A stretch of 64,000 nt of DNA from CAXBNV01 sp963977185. Its GTDB lineage: Bacteria > Pseudomonadota > Gammaproteobacteria > JAGOUU01. The notes beneath the pieces are model-generated. The model was not told the origin of the DNA. It ran no database searches and saw only the letters and a list, made by a program, of their open reading frames with translations. Positions 32,793 through 42,239 of the stretch are shown piece after piece. How positions within the stretch are numbered: position 1 is the first letter of the stretch; every line of letters starts with the position of its first letter. The DNA is taken from positions 1 through 64,000 of the forward strand of contig CAXBNV010000001.1 in NCBI GenBank assembly GCA_963977185.1. The letters are read 5' to 3'. The position numbers and the translations under genes are program-made.

Positions 32793-33732
32793 TATTTAAA
32801 ATATTATGCCCACCGTTATCTAATAAATAATTAGCAACATCAAGGCCAATTTTTTTAGCAGATTCAAAAGTTGCTATACTCGTTTGAGAATATTTAATAA
32901 TTTTATTTAAATTAATATCACCAATTAATCCAGTAAATTTAATATTATCATTATCTATAAATTCACAAAATCCTGCTATAGGTATTTGGCAGTTACCATT
33001 TAGTTTTTTATTAAACTCTCTTTCAGCAAGTGATCGAATATAAGTATCTTTATGATTTAAAGTAGTTAATATATTTTTTAATTCAGTATAATTTTCAAAA
33101 TCTTTACTTATTTGAACTGCAATAGTTCCCTGACCTAAACCAGGCAGCATAGTTTTATTGTCGATATACTCTGTAATTTTATCTTCTAAGTCTAATCTAA
33201 TTAACCCAGCTGCGGCTAAAATTATGCCGTCTAAATTTTCTGAAATTAATTTATTTAATCTTGTTTGAACATTGCCTCTTATTGGCTGAAATTTTAAATC
33301 AGGTCGAAGAGCTTTTAATTGCATCTCACGTCTGATACTTGAGGTGCCTATTTTTGCACCAATAGGTAAAGTTTTAATGTTTTTATGTTTATTAGATACA
33401 AAAGCATCGTGAGGATTTTCTCTTTCACAAAATGTAACGAGTTCTAAATTATCTGGCATTTGTGCAGGCATATCTTTTAGAGAATGCACTGCAATGTGAG
33501 CTTGATTAGATAATAAAGCTGTTTCAAGTTCTTTGATAAATAAACCTTTACCACCAATTTTAGCTAGAGACTTATCTAATATTTCATCGCCTTTTGTAGA
33601 TATAGGTAATAAGTTTATTTTTAAACCAGGATTTTTTGTTAATAATAAATTTTTTACATAATTAGCTTGATATAAAGCAAGTTTGCTTTTTCTGGTTGCA
33701 ATAATTAATGCGTTTTTATTGTTAGTAAACAT
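32782..33732 (-). CDS. hemC: porphobilinogen deaminase (HemC)
   Basis: Builds hydroxymethylbilane from four porphobilinogen units in haem synthesis. 316 residues. LIIATRKSKLALYQANYVKN at the start, STKGDEILDKSLAKIGGKGLF, VHSLKDMP with the catalytic Asp, GTSSIRREMQLKALRPDL and IRGNVQTRL are all conserved. The dipyrromethane cofactor cysteine is in FNKKLNGNCQIPIAGF. It converges on recG and is divergent from the permease gene at 33803, with 70 bases between. hemD is not adjacent. Confidence 0.97.
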   Translation of the reverse strand: MFTNNKNALIIATRKSKLALYQANYVKNLLLTKNPGLKINLLPISTKGDEILDKSLAKIGGKGLFIKELETALLSNQAHIAVHSLKDMPAQMPDNLELVTFCERENPHDAFVSNKHKNIKTLPIGAKIGTSSIRREMQLKALRPDLKFQPIRGNVQTRLNKLISENLDGIILAAAGLIRLDLEDKITEYIDNKTMLPGLGQGTIAVQISKDFENYTELKNILTTLNHKDTYIRSLAEREFNKKLNGNCQIPIAGFCEFIDNDNIKFTGLIGDINLNKIIKYSQTSIATFESAKKIGLDVANYLLDNGGHNILNKYL

Positions 33733-33802
33733 AATCTACGGTAATATGATTAATCTTACTTGTTAAAATATTTTAAGCTGTTTAGTCTATAGGATAAATA
33801 AA

Positions 33803-35131
33803 ATGAATGCAAATGCACCAAGTAATTCAAATACCAAAAAAATTGGTTTTTGGATGGTTCTATCTTTAGTACTAGGGAATATGATTGGCTCAGGGATTTT
33901 TGTAACACCTTCAACTTTAGCTCCTTATGGTTTGGCTTCTATATATGGTTGGATCTTTACTACTTTTGGAGCAATAATGTTAGCGTTTTTGTTCTCAGGG
34001 TTAAGTAGACATATGCCTGCAACCGGCGGTCCTTATGCATATTGTCGTTATGGCTTTGGTGATGCTATTGGTTTTTTAGTTGCTTGGGGCTATTGGGTTG
34101 CCGCAACTGTTGGAAATGCAGCAATTGTTGTTGCAAGTGTCGGTTATTTAGCCTATTTTTTTCCAGAATTATTAAATAATAATTCTTATATTATTAGTAG
34201 TTATCTAGTAATAATATGGTTTTTTACTTTAATAAATTGTTATAGTGTATATACCGGCGGTTTAGTTCAGCTGATCACTACTATTTGTAAGTTGATTCCT
34301 TTGATTGCTTTGCCTGTAGTTGGTGTTTTTTATATTGAACCAAGCAAAATTGTAAGCTTTAATCCAAGTGGCGAGCCTTGGTATCAAGTTCTATTAATAA
34401 CAGGAAGTATAACTTTTTGGTCTTTTCTAGGCTTAGAATCAGCAACGGTTCCTGCAGGAAGTATTGAAAATCCTAAAAGAAATATACCTCTTGCAACTAT
34501 TCTTGGTACGGTTTTTGCTGCGATAATTTATATATCTTGTACAGTTGTTATTATTTGCTTAGTTGATAAAAATCAATTATCAGTAAGTAGCGCTCCATTT
34601 GCTGATGCTGCAGCCGTTATTTGGGGTGAATATGGTGGCATGTTAGTTGCACTTGGCGCTGTTCTTTCTTGTTTTGGTGCTTTAAATGGTTGGATTTTAT
34701 TACAAGGACAGATTCCTTTTGCAGCAGCGCAAGATAAACTATTCCCATCAATTTTTGGAAGAACTAATAAAAGAGGCACGCCAGCTGCTGCAATTCTTAT
34801 TTCAAGTGCTTTTATGACGATATTTGTTTTATTAAACGCATCAAAAAGCTTAGTTAGTTTATTTCAGTTTGTTATATTGTTAGCAACTTTAACGACAGTT
34901 ATTCCATATAGCTTATCTGCAGTTAGTCAATTGCTAATTGTAATTAAAGATAGAAAGCAAATGAATAAGAAAACTGCGATAACTAATGTAATTGTTGCTA
35001 TAGTTTCTTATATATTTACTTTTTTTGCCATAGCAGGAGCAGGTATGGAAGTAGTATATTGGAGTGGTTTATTACTGTTACTAGGATTACCACTTTATGC
35101 ATGGATTAAGTATGAGCATCAATCAGAATAA
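33803..35131 (+). CDS. APC-family amino acid permease, AdiC/PotE-like
   Basis: 442 residues with about 12 hydrophobic segments. SLVLGNMIGSGIFVTPSTLAPYG is the substrate-backbone-binding first segment, GGPYAYCRYGFGDAIGFLVAWGYW the third. TFWSFLGLESATVPAGSIENPKRNIPLAT closely resembles the sixth segment of the arginine/agmatine antiporter AdiC, including its conserved Trp. It may exchange a basic amino acid or amine, but no decarboxylase gene adjoins it, so an acid-resistance role is not supported here. A two-gene ABC exporter follows. Confidence 0.85.
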   Translation: MNANAPSNSNTKKIGFWMVLSLVLGNMIGSGIFVTPSTLAPYGLASIYGWIFTTFGAIMLAFLFSGLSRHMPATGGPYAYCRYGFGDAIGFLVAWGYWVAATVGNAAIVVASVGYLAYFFPELLNNNSYIISSYLVIIWFFTLINCYSVYTGGLVQLITTICKLIPLIALPVVGVFYIEPSKIVSFNPSGEPWYQVLLITGSITFWSFLGLESATVPAGSIENPKRNIPLATILGTVFAAIIYISCTVVIICLVDKNQLSVSSAPFADAAAVIWGEYGGMLVALGAVLSCFGALNGWILLQGQIPFAAAQDKLFPSIFGRTNKRGTPAAAILISSAFMTIFVLLNASKSLVSLFQFVILLATLTTVIPYSLSAVSQLLIVIKDRKQMNKKTAITNVIVAIVSYIFTFFAIAGAGMEVVYWSGLLLLLGLPLYAWIKYEHQSE

Positions 35132-35151
35132 ATAAGGATTTTACTTTAAAT

Positions 35152-36075
35152 ATGACATTAGCACTTCAAGTCGATTGCTTAAAGAAAACTTACGAAGGTA
35201 ATACCGAGGCTTTAAAAGGTATTACTTTTGATGTAGCAGAAGGAGATTTTTTTGCTCTTTTAGGGCCTAATGGAGCAGGAAAATCTACTATTATTAGTAT
35301 TATTTCATCGCTTACAAAAAAAACTAGTGGAAAAATTTTTGTTTTTGGCAAAGATATTGATCAGGATTTTTCTGTTGCTAAGTCATATTTAGGGGTTGTA
35401 CCTCAAGAATTTAATTTTAACATTTTTGAGACAGTTGAAAATATTATTTATGATCAAGCAGGATATTATGGTCTTAGACGCTCTGATGTTAAAAATAGGC
35501 TTAAAGATATTTTACAAAAATTAGATTTATGGGATAAACGAAAATATCGAGCCAATAGATTATCAGGCGGCATGAAAAGACGTTTAATGATAGCAAGGGC
35601 TTTGATTAATAATCCTAAATTATTAATTTTAGATGAGCCAACATCAGGAGTTGATGTTGAATTAAGGCATTCTTTATGGGAGTTTATTAAAGAAATTAAT
35701 GAGCAAGGAACAACTATAATATTAACAACTCATTATTTAGAAGAAGCTGAAAATTTGTGTCGTAATTTGGCAATTATAAACCATGGTCGCATAGTAGCTG
35801 AAACCTCAGTTAAAGAACTGTTATATCAAATGGATAAAGAGCATTTGATTTTATACTTAGACAAAGAAATTACTTTTCCTCTTGAAATTCCAAATTATAA
35901 AATAATTAAAATTGATGCCTCAACAATAGAAGTAGAAGTTTTAAGAAAATATTCATTAAATCCATTATTTCAAGCTTTAAGCGATAAAAACATAAATGTC
36001 ATAAGCATGAAAAATAGAACAGGAAAACTAGAAGAATTTTTTATTGATTTGGTGAGTAAAAAAAAACCTATATAG
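35152..36075 (+). CDS. ABC transporter ATP-binding protein (YadG-like)
   Basis: 307 residues. The order is GPNGAGKST (Walker A), Q-loop in VVPQEFNFNIFETVEN, signature RLSGGMKRRL, LLILDEPTSGVD (Walker B) and ILTTHYLEEAE (switch His). The C-terminal 80 residues are the usual regulatory tail of the ABC-2/DrrA type. Together with the permease at 36105 it resembles E. coli YadG/YadH, an exporter of unknown cargo. The spacing of 30 bases with an AAGAGG ribosome-binding site supports an operon. Confidence 0.93.
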   Translation: MTLALQVDCLKKTYEGNTEALKGITFDVAEGDFFALLGPNGAGKSTIISIISSLTKKTSGKIFVFGKDIDQDFSVAKSYLGVVPQEFNFNIFETVENIIYDQAGYYGLRRSDVKNRLKDILQKLDLWDKRKYRANRLSGGMKRRLMIARALINNPKLLILDEPTSGVDVELRHSLWEFIKEINEQGTTIILTTHYLEEAENLCRNLAIINHGRIVAETSVKELLYQMDKEHLILYLDKEITFPLEIPNYKIIKIDASTIEVEVLRKYSLNPLFQALSDKNINVISMKNRTGKLEEFFIDLVSKKKPI

Positions 36076-36104
36076 AACTTAATTAATAATTAAGAGGATA
36101 CAAA

Positions 36105-36881
36105 ATGTTAAGGGCTTGGGAAAATTTAGTTGCTTTTTATACTTTAGTTAGAAAAGAAATTAGTCGATTTTTAAGATTGTGGCAACAAACTTTATTGCCT
36201 TCAGCCGTTACAACGTCGTTATATTTTATTATTTTTGGTAATTTGGTTTTTAATAATGTATCTCCTGTAGCAGGGCATGATTATATAAGCTTTATAATGC
36301 CAGGACTAATTATGCTTTCAGTTATTACTAATTCTTATGGTAACGTGGTGTCATCTTTTTTTGGAGCAAAATTTCAGCGTCATATAGAAGAGCTCTTAGT
36401 ATCACCTATGCCAAATCAATTAATTTTAATAGGTTTTTTATTAGGCGGTATGGGGCGCGGAATTTGCGTTGGTATTGTCGTTGGAATTGTTGCATCATTT
36501 TTTACAACTGTTAGTATTCATCATTTTGGAGTGATGATTTTTACTATATTCTTCACAACTATGTTATTTTCGTTATTAGGTATGTTTAATGCAATATTTG
36601 CGAAAAAATTTGACGATATTACTATTATCCCATCATTTGTTTTAACGCCTTTAATTTATTTAGGCGGAGTGTTTTTTGCAATAGAAAGATTGTCACCATT
36701 TTGGCAAAAAGTATCTTATTTTAATCCTATTGTATATATAATTAATTTATTACGTTATAGCATGCTTGATTACATAAGTATTTCTATAGCATACAGTATG
36801 GGGTTACTTGTAGTCTTTACGGTATTTATGTATACAGTAGTTTCTATTTTGTTGCATAAAGGAACAAGGCTGAAATCATAA
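36105..36881 (+). CDS. ABC-2 type transporter permease (YadH-like)
   Basis: 258 residues with six hydrophobic segments. FYTLVRKEISRFLRLWQQTL starts the amphipathic elbow, and RHIEELLVSPMPNQLILIGF and the ABC-2 signature LTPLIYLGGVFFAIERLSPFW follow. It is the membrane partner of the ATPase encoded just upstream, probably working as a dimer. The gene stops 2 bases before the ATG of ubiH, so the exporter and ubiquinone hydroxylases may share one transcript. The exported substrate is unknown. Confidence 0.92.
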   Translation: MLRAWENLVAFYTLVRKEISRFLRLWQQTLLPSAVTTSLYFIIFGNLVFNNVSPVAGHDYISFIMPGLIMLSVITNSYGNVVSSFFGAKFQRHIEELLVSPMPNQLILIGFLLGGMGRGICVGIVVGIVASFFTTVSIHHFGVMIFTIFFTTMLFSLLGMFNAIFAKKFDDITIIPSFVLTPLIYLGGVFFAIERLSPFWQKVSYFNPIVYIINLLRYSMLDYISISIAYSMGLLVVFTVFMYTVVSILLHKGTRLKS

Positions 36882-36883
36882 TT

Positions 36884-38095
36884 ATGAGTGGCATAGTTAT
36901 TGTTGGGGGAGGAGTTGTTGGAGCATCTTGTGCTTTAATGTTAGGCATTCAAGGTAATAAAGTTACTCTTATAGAATCCCAAAATCAAGATACATTAATG
37001 TCCCCTAAATTAGATAGAAGAACTATTGCTTTGTCATATGGCTCAGTATTGCTATTTAAAGAATTAAATATTTGGGAGCAATTAAGTCAATATAGTACAG
37101 CTATTAAAAATATTATAGTATCGCAACAGACAAGCTTTGCTAAAACTTTTTTAAAAGCTAGTAAATATGATATTCCTGCATTTGGTTATACTATAAGTTT
37201 ACAACTAATTAAAAAAATTCTATTTGAAAACTTAAGTAAATATGAAAATATAACTGTTAAATTTCAACAAGAAGTTATAGAGCTTAAGCAAGATAAGAAT
37301 CATATAAACCAGATAGTAATTAAAAATTTAGTTAATAATAAACAAGAAACCATTAACTATAAATTATGTATTGCAGCAGATGGAAATAGCTCTTTTATCA
37401 AGCAAAGCTCAAATATTAATAATCAACAATATGATTACAATCAAACAGCCATTGTAGGTACATTGTTTCACACAAAAAGCCATAATAATTATGCATTTGA
37501 AAGATTTGGTAAAAATAATACTATCGCAGTTTTACCAGTTTTTAATTTATTAAATAAAAATAAAATTGATAGCTACACAAGCTCATTAGTCTGGGTTTTT
37601 GAGAATGCTGGCATTGATAAAATTATTAATTTAAATAAATCAGATTTTATAAAGCAATTACAAATAAATTTTGGCTATAGATTAGGCAAGATTATTAATA
37701 TAGAAAATAAACAGTGTTTTCCATTAGCCGGAATTATGTCTGATAAATTATATAATTTAGATAAAAAGTCTATATTTTTAGGAAATGCAGCAAATTCTTT
37801 GCATCCTGTTATGGCGCAAGGATTAAACTTGGGTTTAAGAGATGCCTATTCTTTAAGCAAGATTATAAATAAATATTATAAAATATATAATGATTTAGAT
37901 AATTTAGAATTTTTAGAAGATTATTCTGTATCAAGAGCTGAGGATCATAAGAATATAATCAAAACCACGCATTTTTTAGCAAATAATAAAATACCTTTAT
38001 TTCCTAAAAACTTAGGGTTGTTCTTATTTAATGATTTGCCTTTTGTTCAATCAAGTATTGTTTCAAGTGCTTTAGGATTAAATGCTTATGCTTAA
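36884..38095 (+). CDS. ubiH: UbiH-like ubiquinone-biosynthesis FAD hydroxylase
   Basis: 403-residue flavin monooxygenase. VIVGGGVVGASCALML is the FAD-binding GxGxxG; DRRTIALSYGS is the UbiH/UbiF family DR motif; LCIAADGNSSFIKQ is the DG motif. LGNAANSLHPVMAQGLNLGLRD has the Asn of E. coli UbiH (GNAAQTLHPIAGQG) in place of the Asp of the other hydroxylases. These features favour UbiH, which hydroxylates the ring at C6. Substitution of AGQG by MAQG is unusual. It overlaps the next hydroxylase gene by 14 bases. Confidence 0.87.
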   Translation: MSGIVIVGGGVVGASCALMLGIQGNKVTLIESQNQDTLMSPKLDRRTIALSYGSVLLFKELNIWEQLSQYSTAIKNIIVSQQTSFAKTFLKASKYDIPAFGYTISLQLIKKILFENLSKYENITVKFQQEVIELKQDKNHINQIVIKNLVNNKQETINYKLCIAADGNSSFIKQSSNINNQQYDYNQTAIVGTLFHTKSHNNYAFERFGKNNTIAVLPVFNLLNKNKIDSYTSSLVWVFENAGIDKIINLNKSDFIKQLQINFGYRLGKIINIENKQCFPLAGIMSDKLYNLDKKSIFLGNAANSLHPVMAQGLNLGLRDAYSLSKIINKYYKIYNDLDNLEFLEDYSVSRAEDHKNIIKTTHFLANNKIPLFPKNLGLFLFNDLPFVQSSIVSSALGLNAYA

Positions 38096-39311
38096 TCAAG
38101 AAAATAATTATGATATTACTATAGTTGGGGCAGGAATCGCAGGTTGTCTTAGCGCTTTATTGTTAGCTAATACTAAATTAAATAATAATATAAAATTGAA
38201 AATATTATTATTAGATAAGAAAATACCAGATGTATCTAATCTTAATTTTGATGATGTTAATAAATATCAATCTCGAGTAGTTGCTTTAAATTTAACATCA
38301 AAAAAAATATTAAGCCAAATAGGTGTCTGGGAGTTATTTGAAAAAATAAGATTAGGTAATATTAGAAAAATCTCAGTATCAGAGGCAAATGGGCCTCAAA
38401 AAATAGAATTTGATGGTTATGCCTCAGGTTATGAAAACTTAGCTTATGTTGTTGAAAATGATTTTATTCAAAAGAAACTACAAGAAAGAATTAAAGAATA
38501 TAAAAATATTGAGATTGAAGAAGTAAATATTAAACAAGTTATAAATAATTCAGAAAAAGTACAAATATTATCAGAAGATAATCAAATAATTAATTCTAAG
38601 CTAATCATAGCTGCCGATGGTGCTAATTCTTATCTTAGAAAATATTTTAATATTGATGTAGATATTAACGATTATAATCACACTGCATTAGTTGTAAATA
38701 TTCATACTAATAAATCTCATAATAATATAGCAAGACAAAAATTTTTAAAATCAGGTCCTATTGCCTTATTGCCATTAGGGGATTCAAATAATATATCTAT
38801 AGTATGGAGTAATACTAAAGAGAATGCTGATTTTTTATTAAATTGTTCACAGAATGATTTTATCGAAAAACTTCAAGAAGCTTTTAATTTTAAAATAGGT
38901 GACAAAGTTACACTTACTAGTAAAAGACTTGCTTTTCCATTATGTGAGCGTCATGCCAAAGATTATTATTTTAATCGAGTGGTTTTATTAGGAGATGCAG
39001 CTCATACTATTCATCCTTTGGCTGGGCAGGGTTTAAATTTAGGGATTTTAGATGCTAAAGTCTTAACAGATGAAATTATTAATGCGGTTAATAATAAGAC
39101 AGATTTTGGAATTCAAGATGTTTTATTAAGATACCAATCAAAAAGGCGTGGTCATAACCAAATGATGATATACGCTATGCGATTTTTCAAAAATATATAT
39201 GGCTCCCAAAATACAGCTGTTTCTATTTTAAGAAACATGGGTATTGGTATATGTAATCAAAGTAATTTTATTAAAGATAAAATTATGCGACTCGCCGTGG
39301 GCCTTGAATAA
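38082..39311 (+). CDS. UbiI/UbiF/VisC-type ubiquinone-biosynthesis FAD hydroxylase
   Basis: 409-residue flavin monooxygenase. ITIVGAGIAGCLSALLL binds FAD; SRVVALNLTSKKILSQIGVW matches the family's SR-motif; LIIAADGANSYLRK is the DG motif; LLGDAAHTIHPLAGQGLNLGILDAKVL is a complete GD motif. It is paralogous to the preceding UbiH-like gene and is expected to hydroxylate another position of the benzoquinone ring. The member (UbiI, UbiF or a broad-range UbiM-like enzyme) cannot be fixed by eye. There are two close ATG codons, at 38082 and 38088. Confidence 0.87.
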   Translation: MLMLNQENNYDITIVGAGIAGCLSALLLANTKLNNNIKLKILLLDKKIPDVSNLNFDDVNKYQSRVVALNLTSKKILSQIGVWELFEKIRLGNIRKISVSEANGPQKIEFDGYASGYENLAYVVENDFIQKKLQERIKEYKNIEIEEVNIKQVINNSEKVQILSEDNQIINSKLIIAADGANSYLRKYFNIDVDINDYNHTALVVNIHTNKSHNNIARQKFLKSGPIALLPLGDSNNISIVWSNTKENADFLLNCSQNDFIEKLQEAFNFKIGDKVTLTSKRLAFPLCERHAKDYYFNRVVLLGDAAHTIHPLAGQGLNLGILDAKVLTDEIINAVNNKTDFGIQDVLLRYQSKRRGHNQMMIYAMRFFKNIYGSQNTAVSILRNMGIGICNQSNFIKDKIMRLAVGLE

Positions 39312-39348
39312 ACTCAATAAATAATAAAATCGCTCAAAATAGGAGGTA

Positions 39349-40512
39349 TTATTTTTTTAAGCTTTTAGTCAGCAGTATTGAACCAACTATTGCAGAAGCA
39401 AAAGTAGCTGATAAAATTCCAAGCCTGCTTTCATTTAATAAATTTTGTGATATATCAAAACTTAAACCAGCTATAAATAAGCTCATTATAAATCCTATTC
39501 CTCCAAAAAAGCCAATTATGATTATTTGCTTAAATGATACAGGAGATGTTGACTGTGTTATTGACAGGTAAATAAAGCTAAAAAGAGATATGCCTATTGG
39601 TTTGCCTAAGAATAGGCCAAAGAACACGCCTAATGTTAATGGGCTGAATATGTCATTTAAAGTTAAATTTGTTAATTCAACGCCAGCATTGGCAAATGCA
39701 AATAATGGTATTATTGCAAAAGATACAAGAGGGTATAAATCTGTTTCTAAATTATATAATATTGGTTCTTTTTTATCTTTTGAATATAAAGGAATAAACA
39801 TTGCTAAAACAACACCACTTAATGTTGCATGTAGGCCAGATTTTAAAACACCCAACCATAATATTAATCCAATCGCAAAATATGAAGCAACTTTTTCTAC
39901 TTTGATTTTATGCATAAAGAACAAAACAGCAATGCATAGAGCAGTAATAATCATCGATGTATATGATAAATCTTTAGCGTGGAAAATGGCTATTACTAAT
40001 ATAGCAGCAAGATCATCCATGATAGCAAGGGTTAAAATAAATAACTTAAATTTAATTGGTACTTTTTTACCAAATAAAGATAAAATTCCAACAACAAAGG
40101 CAATATCTGTTGCCATTGGTATTGCCCAGCCTTTATGATACTCAGGGTAATTCATTGTTATAAGAGAAAAAAATAAAACTGGAACAATTATTCCGCCAAC
40201 TGCTGCAGCGCAGGGTAGCATGACCGAGTGTAAGTCTTTTAGGTGACCTTCTAAAATTTCTCTTTTAAGCTCAAGGCCTATGATAAAAAAGAAAATACTC
40301 ATAAGGCCATCGTTAATCCATAAAATTAAAGGCTTATCTAAATATGCTTGGCCTATTTGAACTCGAAAAGATAGATGCATTAGTTGTGAATATAGGTCAT
40401 GTAATATGGTATTGCTGCAAACGAGAGCTAATATAGTTGCAATGATTAAAACTATCCCTGCTTTTGTTTCTTGGGATAAATTATTAAAAGCATTGTAATA
40501 TTTTGATACCAT
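39349..40512 (-). CDS. nhaA: Na+/H+ antiporter NhaA
   Basis: 387 residues with about 12 hydrophobic segments, the usual NhaA length. The family stretches WINDGLMSIFFFIIGLELKREI, PMATDIAFVVGILSLFG, the LAIMDDLAAILVIAIF pair of adjacent aspartates that bind Na+/H+, HATLSGVVLAMF and FFGLFLGKPIGI are intact. It exports sodium in exchange for protons at the inner membrane. It converges with the ubi hydroxylase gene and stands alone. Confidence 0.96.
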   Translation of the reverse strand: MVSKYYNAFNNLSQETKAGIVLIIATILALVCSNTILHDLYSQLMHLSFRVQIGQAYLDKPLILWINDGLMSIFFFIIGLELKREILEGHLKDLHSVMLPCAAAVGGIIVPVLFFSLITMNYPEYHKGWAIPMATDIAFVVGILSLFGKKVPIKFKLFILTLAIMDDLAAILVIAIFHAKDLSYTSMIITALCIAVLFFMHKIKVEKVASYFAIGLILWLGVLKSGLHATLSGVVLAMFIPLYSKDKKEPILYNLETDLYPLVSFAIIPLFAFANAGVELTNLTLNDIFSPLTLGVFFGLFLGKPIGISLFSFIYLSITQSTSPVSFKQIIIIGFFGGIGFIMSLFIAGLSFDISQNLLNESRLGILSATFASAIVGSILLTKSLKK

Positions 40513-40662
40513 AACAAACTCTTATTTATAAATTAGTGTAATTATTAATCATAATACGAAAAGATTAAAACCTCAATTTGAATATAATATTTATTTCGTA
40601 AAAAACAGGTAAGTATTAGTCGTTATAGAAGTATTACTTATTATCTTAAATTTATTAAAAGT

Positions 40663-41253
40663 TTAAAGCTGCTCTATAATGCTAAATAATTCTTTTTCAG
40701 TTTTAATTTTTTTGTTATGTAGCTCTAAAATTTGTTTTTTTAATATTTCTAAGTTTTCAATATTATTTTCTGATTTTGTGGTGTTAAAAAGATGTTGTTT
40801 TTCTAAAATAGCTTTTTCAATTTTTTGTAAAATAGAAGTGAGCCATGTTTTACGATTCTCTAAAGATTGCAATCGCAATTGATTTTTATTGGAAGCTGCA
40901 GGAGTATTATCTTTTTTTTGAGTTTTATAATATTTAGCCTGTTTTATTTTTAATACTCTAATCAGCTTTAATAAAGCTTCAATTTGTTCACCAAGCTTTA
41001 TAATTTTATGTTTTTTTAAGTCCTGATTAGTAATATCTAAAATACTTTGGTAATGCTCTTGTATTTCTAAAATATAATCACGAATAGTTTCAGGTTTAGT
41101 TTTAAACAAGTTAATGATTATACTATTCTTATATATTTTATAATTAGGTACATTTTGAATTAATAATTCTAGTTTATCAATTTGATTCTTTAAAGATGTT
41201 AATAAACTAGAATATTGACTGTTAATGGTATTATCATTTTGGGACTTGTTCAA
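40663..41253 (-). CDS. coiled-coil protein, possibly PriC-like primosomal protein
   Basis: 196 residues, strongly helical, rich in Lys, Leu and Ile. The spacing resembles PriC: an N-terminal helix QIDKLELLIQ, LFKTKPETIRDYILEIQEH, a middle helix KLGEQIEALLKLIRVLK, then LQSLENRKTWLTSILQKIEKAI corresponding to the PriC segment with E-x-R-L-x-x-M, and a closing coiled coil. PriC helps reload the replicative helicase at stalled forks. The similarity is by pattern only. The start is TTG, overlapping the 3' end of cysQ by 20 bases, so translational coupling is likely. Confidence 0.5.
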   Translation of the reverse strand: MNKSQNDNTINSQYSSLLTSLKNQIDKLELLIQNVPNYKIYKNSIIINLFKTKPETIRDYILEIQEHYQSILDITNQDLKKHKIIKLGEQIEALLKLIRVLKIKQAKYYKTQKKDNTPAASNKNQLRLQSLENRKTWLTSILQKIEKAILEKQHLFNTTKSENNIENLEILKKQILELHNKKIKTEKELFSIIEQL

Positions 41254-42088
41254 TGTAAGATTTCCAATTTATATTAGTATCACCAATAGCATAAAGTTCA
41301 GGGTTTAATAAAGAATCTTTAGTATTATATCTAAGTATATTAGATGTTATATCATAAATTTCTCCTCCAGCACTATTTAGAATAGCTTGTCCTGCTCCTA
41401 TGTCCCATTCAGATGTAGGTCCTAGTCTTAAATATATATCAGCAATACCTTCAGCTATTAAACACATTTTTAAAGAACTTCCTTTTGGAATAGTTTTGGC
41501 TTTGGGAAATACTTGATTTATTAAATGACTAAGTTTTTCTTTATTATGTCTTCTACTTGTTGCGATAGTAATATTATTAATATCTAACTTTTTGACTTTT
41601 ATTGATATCTTGTTATTTTCAATATCAGTTGTATTAAGAAAGTTATTCACTTTAAAAGATTGATTTTCATAACCATAATATAAAACATCTAATGCAGGGG
41701 CATGGATTGCTCCGAAAATAGGAACATGATTATGAATTAAAGCAATATTTACAGTAAACTCATCATTTTTTTCAATAAACTCTTTTGTGCCATCGATTGG
41801 ATCTATTAGCCAGAAAGTTTCCCAATTTTTTCTATCACTGAATGGTAGGTTTTTTTGTTCTTCTGAAATAATAGGAATATTTGGATAAAGTTTTTGTAAT
41901 TCAGAAGTAATTATTTTATGTGATGCAATATCTGCTGAAGTTAGTGGAGAATCATCTTGTTTGGTTGTTACTTCAAATTTATCAAAATTATAATAATCGA
42001 GTATGACTTTACCTGTTTTTTTTAATATCTCAAGGCAATTAGGAAGAAAGTCAGGAGCCAGATATTGTAATTTACTTGTGTTCATCAT
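41234..42088 (-). CDS. cysQ: 3'(2'),5'-bisphosphate nucleotidase CysQ
   Basis: Inositol-monophosphatase-fold enzyme of 284 residues that removes the 3'-phosphate from PAP, clearing a by-product of sulfate assimilation. The metal-binding motifs are present: DDSPLTSADIASH, ISEEQKNLPF, FWLIDPIDGTKEFI and, near the end, TSEWDIGAGQAIL. GAIHAPALDVLYYG and SLKMCLIAEGIADIYLRLG are CysQ-like. The start has two adjacent ATG codons. It forms a two-gene unit with the PriC-like gene and is divergent from the SPOR lipoprotein gene. Confidence 0.93.
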   Translation of the reverse strand: MMNTSKLQYLAPDFLPNCLEILKKTGKVILDYYNFDKFEVTTKQDDSPLTSADIASHKIITSELQKLYPNIPIISEEQKNLPFSDRKNWETFWLIDPIDGTKEFIEKNDEFTVNIALIHNHVPIFGAIHAPALDVLYYGYENQSFKVNNFLNTTDIENNKISIKVKKLDINNITIATSRRHNKEKLSHLINQVFPKAKTIPKGSSLKMCLIAEGIADIYLRLGPTSEWDIGAGQAILNSAGGEIYDITSNILRYNTKDSLLNPELYAIGDTNINWKSYIEQVPK

Positions 42089-42239
42089 TATTTATTTTAT
42101 ATTATATAATTATTATTATATGATTTTATCAATTTTATGAGTAAATAAAAAATTTATTATTTGATCTATACTGTACAATATAAAAATTGTATTTATTAAT
42201 GTGAAATTATAGTATTTCAAAAATTTTGAGAATAAGGTT

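Noticed and set aside
33803..35131. Arginine-dependent acid-resistance system
   Set aside because: The permease is AdiC-like, but no amino acid decarboxylase or regulator adjoins it, so the pathway claim is unsupported.
39590..40138. Long plus-strand open frame of 182 codons
   Set aside because: It lies entirely antisense to nhaA, whose transporter motifs are complete; the frame has a basic, low-complexity composition and no recognisable domain.
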